Below are positions 33,809-41,761 of a DNA stretch of 64,000 nt, one piece after another (position 1 is the stretch's first letter; each line of letters opens with the position of its first letter). Source of the DNA: CAXBGS01 sp963975425 (GTDB lineage Bacteria > Planctomycetota > Planctomycetia > Pirellulales > Pirellulaceae); the NCBI GenBank assembly GCA_963975425.1, contig CAXBGS010000017.1, forward strand, positions 1 to 64,000. Reading direction: 5' to 3'. Under the pieces are notes generated by a model, which did no database searches, was not told the DNA's origin, and worked only from the letters and a program-made list of their open reading frames with translations. The translations under genes were made by a program, and so were the position numbers.

Positions 33809-34298
33809 GATGTTCGTCTTCCCGGCGTCTTCAGAGGAGTGTGATACGATTCAGGTTGCGAATTGCTTGCATTCGTGTGCAGGGCTGAATCTACACTGAA
33901 TCCCCTCTGCAGATTTTCCCTTTTCTGCCAATCGCTCAAGTTTTCCGAGTTTTTTCGATTTCCCTTGTGGCGGCATGTGTTCGTTTGATCAGGTGTCGCT
34001 GGGTTGCATCCGTACGTTGTGGCGACGCGAAACGAAATGATCCGCGATCAACTCGGCGGTTGCTTTGGCGATCAACGGCGTAGTAGGGTTTGTTGTTCTC
34101 GCGGCTGCTTGGCCCTTATGCCGGGCCGACAGTGCTTTACTGGGACTTGGATGGGAACTGCTGTGGTCGCGCTGAGTTTGCCGACTTGGTTCGGCGACTT
34201 GTCGACTCATTGGCAAGTTGATTTCGACGCGAAAGGGAAGACACGAAAGGGAATACGTATCATCTTGGCGTCGAATACGCTCGCATTTCTTTCGTTCA
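33809..34298. other. Long divergent intergenic region
   Basis: 490 bp between the PEP-CTERM gene (minus) and a sulfatase (plus). Open frames here overlap each other and look like shadows. Pyrimidine-rich runs occur near 33900-33950. No RNA gene or riboswitch could be identified by eye. Confidence 0.4.
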
Positions 34299-35870
34299 AT
34301 GGAGAAGCTGTTGATGTCCGTTGGTCTTTTAGGAAACACTTCATTGGTTGAATCAACATCCGTACACAACCTGGCAAGCGGGTGGCTTGGATGCGTCCGC
34401 ACGCATTGCAGAATCCTTTGTTCGTTGATCACCTTTCTGTTGTGCATTCTCTGTCAAGGCGGGAATGTGGTTGCCGGTGCCGATACGGGGGCGCGGCCGA
34501 ACATTTTGATCATCCTTGCCGATGACATGGGCTATGGGGACATGGGATGCACCGGCAGCACTCTGTTGAAGACACCCAACCTGGACGCGCTTGCCGATGC
34601 AGGCGTTCTCTGCACACAAGGCTATGTTGCCAGTTCGGTGTGTTCACCATCACGGGCAGGTTTGTTGACCGGTCGCGACCCACGCCGATTCGGCTATCAA
34701 GGCAACTTGAACAAAGGGGCGTCGAGCTATGCAACTCGCCCCGAGTTGTTGGGGCTGCCTCCCGGCGAACACACCCTGGGTGACCACTTACGTTCGGCAG
34801 GATATGCGACCGCATTGATCGGCAAGTGGCATCAAGGCACGGGCGAAGGGTTTCACCCGAACGACCGAGGGTTTGATCATTTCTGTGGCATGTTGACCGG
34901 TGGCCATCATTACTTTCCCACCAAAGGCAAACACACGCTCGAGCGTAACGGCGTGCCATTGACGGAATTCAGCAGCGATTATCTGACCGATTTTTTCACC
35001 GATGAAGGACTCCGGTTCATCGCCTCGCACCAACGCAGTGGGTCGAATCAGCCGTGGTTTGCATTCTTTTCGTACAACGCGCCCCATGGGCCGCTGCAGG
35101 CGACCGAAGCTGACCTCGCGCAGTTTCCGAACGTCGCGGATTCGAAACGTCGGACGTATGCGGCGATGATGTTGGCACTTGATCGCGGTGTTGGACGGAT
35201 TCGCGATCACCTTCGATCGAGCGGTCAATTAGAAAATACTCTGATTGTGTTCTTTTCCGACAATGGCGGAGCGACGGGCAATGCCAGTTGGAACGGACCC
35301 TTGAGCGGCGTGAAAGGTACTTTGCGAGAAGGCGGTGTCCGCGTGCCGACAATTTATTCGTGGCCTGATCGCTTGCCAGCCGGGACCATCCATTCGTCGG
35401 TTGTCTCCAGTCTTGATCTGTTGCCGACGTTCATGGCTGCTGCGAATGCAACGCCACTGAAGCTTGCCGAGCCGAAGTCACACGAGGACGCAAAAAATCG
35501 CAAACGCATGGTCCAGCGGTACGGGGCGTATGACGGCGTCAACGTGTTGCCTCAGTTAAGCGGCGAAGTTGCCGCCCCACGCCGTACGTTGTTCTGGCGG
35601 TTGCAAGGTCAAGCGGCGGTGCTGGACGGCGACGAGAAACTGATTCGGCTTTCACATCGACCCGCGCAGATGTTTCGCCCTGGAAACGACTTGGCGGAAA
35701 GCGCCGATCTGATTGGCAGCGATTCGACTCGGGTGACAGAGTTGTTCCAGCAGCTCGGCGAATGGGAATCGATGTTACCGACAGTTCCACTTTGGGGATC
35801 GTCGCCCTACTGGACGGGTGAAAGTGCTCGTCATTACGATTCTTATCCCGCGAAAGCAGAGCCGCGATAA
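34299..35870 (+). CDS. Secreted sulfatase (CSPSR type)
   Basis: A 523-residue S1 sulfatase. A long leader ends in ILCSLITFLLCILCQGGNVV, then come NILIILADDMGYGDMGCTGS with the metal ligands, the maturation motif SSVCSPSRAGLLTGRD (Cys115, canonical CxPSR), ALIGKWHQG and VFFSDNGGATGN. It is of arylsulfatase A type in its layout. ATG 34299 or 34314 both precede the signal; the longer in-frame start at 34218 adds basic residues unlike an export leader. It should act on sulfated polysaccharide outside the cytoplasm. It is followed by a DUF2293 gene 112 bp downstream with no apparent link. Confidence 0.92.
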   Translation: MEKLLMSVGLLGNTSLVESTSVHNLASGWLGCVRTHCRILCSLITFLLCILCQGGNVVAGADTGARPNILIILADDMGYGDMGCTGSTLLKTPNLDALADAGVLCTQGYVASSVCSPSRAGLLTGRDPRRFGYQGNLNKGASSYATRPELLGLPPGEHTLGDHLRSAGYATALIGKWHQGTGEGFHPNDRGFDHFCGMLTGGHHYFPTKGKHTLERNGVPLTEFSSDYLTDFFTDEGLRFIASHQRSGSNQPWFAFFSYNAPHGPLQATEADLAQFPNVADSKRRTYAAMMLALDRGVGRIRDHLRSSGQLENTLIVFFSDNGGATGNASWNGPLSGVKGTLREGGVRVPTIYSWPDRLPAGTIHSSVVSSLDLLPTFMAAANATPLKLAEPKSHEDAKNRKRMVQRYGAYDGVNVLPQLSGEVAAPRRTLFWRLQGQAAVLDGDEKLIRLSHRPAQMFRPGNDLAESADLIGSDSTRVTELFQQLGEWESMLPTVPLWGSSPYWTGESARHYDSYPAKAEPR

Positions 35871-35982
35871 TTAAAGCAGCTCAGTGAGCTCGCAATGAAT
35901 CGTCTGCGGAACACATCGCCCGCGGAACGAATTGTCCGCCGAACCGAACGACCACTCACTGGACAAGGATGGTGAAACGCAG

Positions 35983-36666
35983 ATGCCGACCATGACACGG
36001 ATCGTCTCGCCCGGAAACGACGCTCGCAGCGTCAAGACGGACGACGGACAAATATTGCACGCACCGGACGACTGGGAATTGTTGCCACCCGGTGACGCCG
36101 GACTCACCCGGCGCGTCAAAGCGGCCGGGCCGACTTGGACCGTGAAAGAAAAGAAAGGACGCCGCATGTTCTCGCGCGGCGTGTGGGCGCCGCGCGAACG
36201 GATCGAAGCGATTCGCGCCGATCTTGAAGCCGAGCGGTCTACCGAGGCATATGCCAAACGGCGTCAGTCCGATGCGCAACGACGCGACAAAAAGCAGGCC
36301 GAATATGTGGAAGATTTTCGCGACGCGTTGACCCGTTTCTTACGTTTCGACGGCAAGCACCGCCAGCTGGAATCACAGTTGGCCAATGCCATTGCCGAGC
36401 ACGCCACGCCCGTCGGCAGCGGTACCGTCGCGAGGACGCAACGCATCCCGATCGAGCAACGGGCCGAGTCGGCAGTCATCGCTTGGATGCGGCACCAAAC
36501 CACCGCTTACGATCACATGAAAATCGCTCGCGTCAAAGGCAAGCGGCGCGAGGTGCGGCGTATGCTGGCCGCCGAGTCTCGCAAGTTGTTAGAGAAATAT
36601 CGACGCGGTGAATCCGTTTCACCCGATCAATGCGTTCTGCAAAAGGCACTGCAATCCGGGATGTGA
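35983..36666 (+). CDS. DUF2293-domain protein
   Basis: A 227-residue, highly basic, probably cytoplasmic protein. The C-terminal domain has AESAVIAWMRHQTTAYDHMK and RVKGKRREVRRMLAAESRKL, the signature of DUF2293, whose function is unknown. The N-terminal part (DDGQILHAPDDWELLPPGDA, TRRVKAAGPTWTVKEKKGRR) is conserved in planctomycete relatives as far as recalled. The basic composition suggests nucleic-acid binding, but this is only a guess. ATG 35983 is preferred to the TTG at 35932. Confidence 0.8.
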   Translation: MPTMTRIVSPGNDARSVKTDDGQILHAPDDWELLPPGDAGLTRRVKAAGPTWTVKEKKGRRMFSRGVWAPRERIEAIRADLEAERSTEAYAKRRQSDAQRRDKKQAEYVEDFRDALTRFLRFDGKHRQLESQLANAIAEHATPVGSGTVARTQRIPIEQRAESAVIAWMRHQTTAYDHMKIARVKGKRREVRRMLAAESRKLLEKYRRGESVSPDQCVLQKALQSGM

Positions 36667-36828
36667 TTCTTGCTGCCAAGATCCTTCGCTCGCGTTTGGC
36701 AATTGGGAAGTGGGTTCAAACACGACTGCGGGTGCTAGCCGTGTTGATGTGCGATCCACGGCTGAACCGCGAGCCTGTTCCGGCGGCTGGAAAGAATCCG
36801 TGGGAATATCGCACTGGCACCGTTGCCC

Positions 36829-37455
36829 TTAACATTCCAGGCCGCAACGCATTGCCGGTTCGATGAACGCGAGGCGTGTCCCGCCATAGACGCGGAAATC
36901 CCAGTCACCTTTAGGGAACAACTCGGGATCGAACTTCTTTTCCGTTTCGGCAACCAACACACTGCCCGGTGGCGCATTCTCAAGCGTCAGCTCGATCAGT
37001 CGGTTCAGATCACTGAGTGACTCTTCCCACAGAACATAGGGTGGACAAAGAAAGACAATCCAAGGCGTGTCGTCGGCCGGGGGCAACAAAAGCTGGCTGC
37101 CAAGTTGAAATGCGTCGCCGGACAGGATTTTTAAACGATCGCGGACGCCCAGGTTCTCTGCCGTTTCTTCGATGTATCGATTCGCGTGTCGTGATCGTTC
37201 AATCGTCACGGCCCTCACGGCGCCGCGGCTGAGCGATTCGAAAGCGAGGGCGCCGGTGCCGCCGAACATGTCAAATGCGATGGCTCCCTTGCAGGCCCGT
37301 CCCAGGATATTGAACAGGTTTTCGCGGATATTGTCCTTCATAGGACGGGTAAAGTCGGCACCGTGGTACACGATGGGCCGTCCGCGCATATCGCCGCCGA
37401 TCACACGCAGTTTGGTCGGCTGGGCCGTATTTCGAGGTTTGTTTCGCTGATTCAT
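36829..37455 (-). CDS. rsmD: RsmD-family rRNA methyltransferase
   Basis: A 208-residue protein with the RsmD layout: N-terminal LRVIGGDMRGRPIVYHG, the linker TRPMKDNIRENLFNILG, the SAM-binding motif FDMFGGTGALAFESLSRGA, and motif IV at IVFLCPPYVLW. The usual motif IV is (D/N)PPY; here it is CPPY, so the first catalytic-loop residue is changed. The family methylates G966 of 16S rRNA at N2. ATG 37455 gives MNQRNKPRNTAQ. The gene is divergent from the cyclophilin-like gene. Confidence 0.85.
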   Translation of the reverse strand: MNQRNKPRNTAQPTKLRVIGGDMRGRPIVYHGADFTRPMKDNIRENLFNILGRACKGAIAFDMFGGTGALAFESLSRGAVRAVTIERSRHANRYIEETAENLGVRDRLKILSGDAFQLGSQLLLPPADDTPWIVFLCPPYVLWEESLSDLNRLIELTLENAPPGSVLVAETEKKFDPELFPKGDWDFRVYGGTRLAFIEPAMRCGLEC

Positions 37456-37557
37456 TCGGGCAAGTATAACGTCCACACTCAAAAACCGAATCGCCGCTTG
37501 TTGCGTACGTTTCGTGTTGGCATATCCGCAATCCTATCTTTCCGGTCGATCCTGGAC

Positions 37558-39000
37558 ATGAAACGCATCCGTTTTTCCAGTTTGTCTCTTTACGCCTTGA
37601 CGATCACGCTGATCATCGCTGGGGGCCAGCCCTGTTTTTGTTCGGTCGCTTGTGCCCAGGATGCGGATTCTCAGTCACCCGCGAGCCCAGACGGTGCAGA
37701 GGCGGATGAGTCAGAAACGGCGCTTAGTGAGGATGGTGCCAGTGAGGATGGTGCCCGTGAAGATGGTGCCAGTGAAGAGGGTCGCGGCAATGATGACTCG
37801 GCATCGGCTGAATCAGCGGATCCTACAACGCCGCCCAAACCGCCGGTCGCGGTTGAATTGACACCCGAGCAAGAGGCGGCTGCGGCGGAAGCTGAGGCGA
37901 AATTTCGAGATTTGCATCAACAGCTGATCGACGCATTGACGCAAATGCGGACCACGCATATTCACTTTCAAAACGGCGAAGATCAATCCGCCGACGCCAG
38001 GCGACGGTACCGCGAGCATCGCGACCGGTTTCGCCAACTGATGCGCGAGACCTATGACGCCGCCGACCGATTGCTGCCACTGAAGCTTGTCCCGGATGCC
38101 GTGACGTTTATTGGAACGACGCTGAAGTATCGTGAAGATAATGACATCTATGACGTTTCGACTTTGCGAGGCTGTGTGCAGCTGATCGACGGCAATGCGC
38201 GTGAAATCTTTTTGTTTCGTGGCGGAGCACGATCTGCTGTGTGCGTCGGCGACTTCCGGCTTGCCAAAAAAATCTACGAAGCGATGGGCGAGGAACACAT
38301 GGAAGAAATCGACAAGTCGCTGATGTTCTATATGGACAAAATCGAAGAGCAATGGACCGCAGAGTTGGCGGCCCGCAAGGCGGACGAAGGAAAAGAACTG
38401 CCACAAGTGAAATTGTCGACCACGCGAGGCGATATCGTGCTGGAACTGTTCATTGATTCCGCGCCGTCGGCCGTTTCCAACTTTATCGGTTTGGTCGAAG
38501 ACGGATTTTATGACGATCTGGATTTCTACCAAGTGATGGAACATTTGCTCGCCCTGACCGGTGATCCATCGGGCAACGGCATGGGCAATACAGGCGAGTT
38601 CCTGATCGATGAGCATAAAAACGAGAACGCCAGACACGGGGTTCGTGGGTCATTGGTGATGGCGAAAATGCCGATCGGTGAAACGGGGCAATTCGTTCCC
38701 AACTCGGCCAGCAGCCAGTTCGCGATCCTGTTCTTGCCGGTCTCGTCGGTTAGCAGCAATCAGACCGTGTTCGGTCGAGTCATCGAAGGCATGGATGTGG
38801 TGTGCTCGCTGCGCCGCGTGGACCCCGCCGAAAAAGACAAGAAAGACAAGGTCATCGTTCCGCCGGATCGTATCTTGACCGCCGAAGTCATCCGGCGGCC
38901 GGACGAATTGCCCGAGCCTAAATACGTGGACGTCAAACAAGCGATCCTCGAAGCCCAGAGGCAGCTGCACCAAGGTCACGAGCACGCCCCGCCTCAGTAA
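37558..39000 (+). CDS. Secreted cyclophilin-like protein with divergent active site
   Basis: A 480-residue protein with a signal peptide (SLYALTITLIIAGGQPCFC) and an acidic low-complexity stretch with a 15-bp repeat (37726-37785). A helical middle domain (120-290) precedes a cyclophilin fold (LSTTRGDIVLELFIDSAPSA; VEDGFYDDLDFYQVMEHLLA; PNSASSQFAILFL; NQTVFGRVIEGMDVV). The catalytic arginine segment FHRVI is FYQVM here, and QFFI is QFAI, so peptidyl-prolyl isomerase activity is doubtful. ATG 37558 starts the leader. Confidence 0.85.
   Translation: MKRIRFSSLSLYALTITLIIAGGQPCFCSVACAQDADSQSPASPDGAEADESETALSEDGASEDGAREDGASEEGRGNDDSASAESADPTTPPKPPVAVELTPEQEAAAAEAEAKFRDLHQQLIDALTQMRTTHIHFQNGEDQSADARRRYREHRDRFRQLMRETYDAADRLLPLKLVPDAVTFIGTTLKYREDNDIYDVSTLRGCVQLIDGNAREIFLFRGGARSAVCVGDFRLAKKIYEAMGEEHMEEIDKSLMFYMDKIEEQWTAELAARKADEGKELPQVKLSTTRGDIVLELFIDSAPSAVSNFIGLVEDGFYDDLDFYQVMEHLLALTGDPSGNGMGNTGEFLIDEHKNENARHGVRGSLVMAKMPIGETGQFVPNSASSQFAILFLPVSSVSSNQTVFGRVIEGMDVVCSLRRVDPAEKDKKDKVIVPPDRILTAEVIRRPDELPEPKYVDVKQAILEAQRQLHQGHEHAPPQ
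37726..37785 (+). repeat. In-frame 15-bp tandem repeat, four units
   Basis: Four 15-bp units of the type AGTGAGGATGGTGCC encode SEDGA, SEDGA, REDGA and SEEGR in the acidic linker of the cyclophilin-like protein. The first two are identical in DNA sequence. Confidence 0.92.
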
Positions 39001-39315
39001 TCGCCCGGCCTCAATAATAGCTCGCCCCAATACGACCGAGCGCCGCGACATGGTGGACTTCGCTGTGGTGTGCCGCAGCGGATCCGTTTGCTGACCCGAG
39101 ACCGTTGACCGTTGACCGTCGACCGTCGACCAGCGGCCAGCGGCCAGCGGCTAGCGGCATCGACGAGAATCGGTGACCAGAGGGGGCCAAACTGACCACG
39201 AAACGGCACGCGAAATCCGCTACCATGTGCCCAACCCCCGCGACGACGAACGGCGGTTTCGTGACGTCCGGTCGATGTTTCGTGTCGCCCAGGCGATGGA
39301 GTGTGTGCGAGTGTC
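39001..39315. other. Intergenic region with a heptamer tandem repeat
   Basis: Eight 7-bp units at 39102-39157 read CCGTTGA x2, CCGTCGA x2, CCAGCGG x3 and CTAGCGG. GGCCAGCGG is the complement of the CCGCTGGCC core in the window-start repeats. Otherwise no gene is supported. The promoter of the acyltransferase gene should lie here. Confidence 0.75.
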
Positions 39316-41634
39316 ATGCTCGCGTCTGTGTTTCTTGTGTTTAGGAAGGCGTGTGTGAACGTTCTGTGGTATGCAGTGATTTTCTTGGCCGCGATTGCCG
39401 TGGGACTTTTGATTTTGGCATTGGTTTCGCCTCGGAAATTCTTTCGAGTGCTGCTGCGGCCGATCTTCGAGCTGATCTATCGCAAACGCATTGTTGGATT
39501 AGAGCATTTGCCCAAGGAAAAAGGGTGTGTACTTGTTTGCAACCATGTTTCCTGGATTGACGGTTTTTTGATCCTGTGGATGTTGCCACGCAACGTCCGC
39601 TTCGTCGTCGATGGCAGCAATTTCAAAACACGGTTGGCAAAGTGGGCGGGCGACGCGTTCGACACCATTTTGATGATGCCCAATCCCAAATCGATCGGCC
39701 GCGCCCTGCGGCAAGCTCGCGAGGCGGTCGTCAACGGTGACGTGATCGGCCTATTCCCCGAAGGCACGATCACACGCACCGGCCAGCTGCAAGCGTTTCG
39801 TCCAGGAGTCACCAAAATACTCAAGGGCACCGATGCCGTCGTCGTGCCGATGTGGCTGGACGGAATGTGGGACAGCATCTTTGGCTTTGCCGGCGGCAAG
39901 TTCTTTTTCAAGTGGCCGCGCCGTTTTCGTCGCACGTTAACCTTGTATCTGGGTGAGCCCATTGCGGGAACCGAATCGCTGAGCCGGATGCGAAGCCGCG
40001 TTCAAGAACTCGGCAGCCGCGCGAGTATCGAAGCTCGACGCGACTATCCGGTGCTGCCCAGTCGTGTTATTTCGGTGTGGCGCCGACATGGCCGCCGTAT
40101 GCAAATCGCGGATTCCACCGGCGCAGAATCGGGCGGTCGCGAATCGTTGGTGAAAGCGCTCGTTTTGCGCCGCGTCATGCGCCGCGAGATACTTGACGAC
40201 GACGAATCGTTTGTCGGTGTTTTGTTGCCGCCGAGTGTTGGCGGCGTGCTGATCAACGTGGCGCTGTCAATGGACAAACGCATCACGGCCAATTTGAACT
40301 ACACCGTCAGCAGCGATGTCATCAACCACTGCATCAAGGATGTCGGCATCAGACACGTGCTGACTAGCGAAAAATTTTTGAGCAGGTTAGACCTGGAAGT
40401 CGATTCAAATGTCGTCTTGCTGGAATCTTTAAAAGACAAGGTGACCACGACCGATAAAGCGATTGCGTTTATCCAGGCTAACTTGATTCCGGCAAGCCTG
40501 CTGCGGCGCGTCCTGGGGCTCAGTACGGTTCAGCCCGACGACTTGCTCACGGTGATCTTCACCAGCGGTTCGACAGGAATGCCCAAGGGCGTTTTGCTCA
40601 GTCACGCCAATATCAGCCACAACGTCGATGCGATCGAGCGAACCATTCACCTTGACGATGACGATACGGTGTTGGGTGTCTTGCCGTTCTTTCACTCCTT
40701 TGGATACTCCGTCACGTTGTGGGCGGTCATGGTATTAGGACCGAAAGGCGTTTATCACTTCAATCCACTGGACGCGCGACAAGTCGGTAAGCTGGCCGAA
40801 CGATTCAAGGCGACGGTTTTGTTGGGAACACCCACCTTCTTGCGCGGGTATCTGCGACGGGTTGAGCCTAAGCAGTTTGAGAATCTGGACGTCGTCGTGG
40901 TCGGCGCCGAAAAGATGCCAGCGGACTTGTTCGGTGCGTTTGAAGAGAAATTCGGAGTTCGGCCGGTCGAAGGTTACGGAACGACCGAGCTGAGCCCTTT
41001 GGTATCGGTCAACATTCCACCGACCCGCTCGTCCGCAAAGTACCAACCGGACTTGGTCGAAGGAAGCGTCGGTCGGCCTTTCCCCGGCGTGTCGGCTCGC
41101 GTGGTATCGCCCGATGACGAGACGGTCGAACTGCTCGAAGGCGAAGACGGCATGTTGCTAATCGCCGGCCCCAACGTGATGCAGGGCTACGCCAATCAAG
41201 ACGAATTGACTCGCAAATCAATCCACGGCGGTTGGTATTCAACCGGAGACATTGCACACGTCGACGATCAAGGGTTTATCCATATCACCGGTCGATTGAG
41301 CCGGTTCTCAAAGATCGGTGGCGAAATGGTCCCGCACCTTCGCGTCGAAGAAGAGCTGGCCAAAATCTTTCAGCAGGGCGAAGACGACGACGAGATTCGA
41401 GTCTGTGTCACATCGGTGCCTTGTCCCAAGAAAGGCGAGCGGTTGATTGTGCTGCACCTGCCCTCGGATGTTAGTCCTGATGAAGCGCGTGAAAAACTTC
41501 GGCAAGCCGGACTGCCAAACCTGTTCATCCCCAGCGCCGATAGTTTTTTTCAGCTCGATCAAATTCCAATGCTGGGCACAGGCAAGCTTGATCTGAAACG
41601 ATCCAAAGAAATCGCCGCCCAACGGGTCGGCTAG
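39316..41634 (+). CDS. Acyltransferase / acyl-ACP synthetase fusion (Aas-like)
   Basis: 772 residues in two enzymatic halves. The N-terminal half has a membrane helix (WYAVIFLAAIAVGLLILALV) and a PlsC-type acyltransferase (CNHVSWIDGFLILWML with the NHx4D motif near 76; LFPEGTITRTGQL). The C-terminal half is an AMP-forming acyl ligase (TVIFTSGSTGMPKGVLLSH near 415, VEGYGTTELSPLVSV, YSTGDIAHVDDQGF, MLGTGKLDLKRSKE). E. coli Aas uses this arrangement to re-acylate lysophospholipids. GTG 39355 and GTG 39301 are alternative starts. Confidence 0.9.
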   Translation: MLASVFLVFRKACVNVLWYAVIFLAAIAVGLLILALVSPRKFFRVLLRPIFELIYRKRIVGLEHLPKEKGCVLVCNHVSWIDGFLILWMLPRNVRFVVDGSNFKTRLAKWAGDAFDTILMMPNPKSIGRALRQAREAVVNGDVIGLFPEGTITRTGQLQAFRPGVTKILKGTDAVVVPMWLDGMWDSIFGFAGGKFFFKWPRRFRRTLTLYLGEPIAGTESLSRMRSRVQELGSRASIEARRDYPVLPSRVISVWRRHGRRMQIADSTGAESGGRESLVKALVLRRVMRREILDDDESFVGVLLPPSVGGVLINVALSMDKRITANLNYTVSSDVINHCIKDVGIRHVLTSEKFLSRLDLEVDSNVVLLESLKDKVTTTDKAIAFIQANLIPASLLRRVLGLSTVQPDDLLTVIFTSGSTGMPKGVLLSHANISHNVDAIERTIHLDDDDTVLGVLPFFHSFGYSVTLWAVMVLGPKGVYHFNPLDARQVGKLAERFKATVLLGTPTFLRGYLRRVEPKQFENLDVVVVGAEKMPADLFGAFEEKFGVRPVEGYGTTELSPLVSVNIPPTRSSAKYQPDLVEGSVGRPFPGVSARVVSPDDETVELLEGEDGMLLIAGPNVMQGYANQDELTRKSIHGGWYSTGDIAHVDDQGFIHITGRLSRFSKIGGEMVPHLRVEEELAKIFQQGEDDDEIRVCVTSVPCPKKGERLIVLHLPSDVSPDEAREKLRQAGLPNLFIPSADSFFQLDQIPMLGTGKLDLKRSKEIAAQRVG

Positions 41635-41761
41635 CACATTGCGATTTTGAACGCGGTCGCCATCGACAGTCGCTGTTGCCAGCCCGCAAAGCAAGTGTTC
41701 GTCAGCTGGCTATGCATGGTAACCAACGTCGTTTCTGGTCGCGACTGTGCCGCCGGGGTGA

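Noticed and set aside
33989..34447. 152-residue minus-strand ORF between the PEP-CTERM gene and a sulfatase
   Set aside because: Runs antisense into the sulfatase leader, with no signature and a low-complexity middle. Considered and not accepted as a gene.
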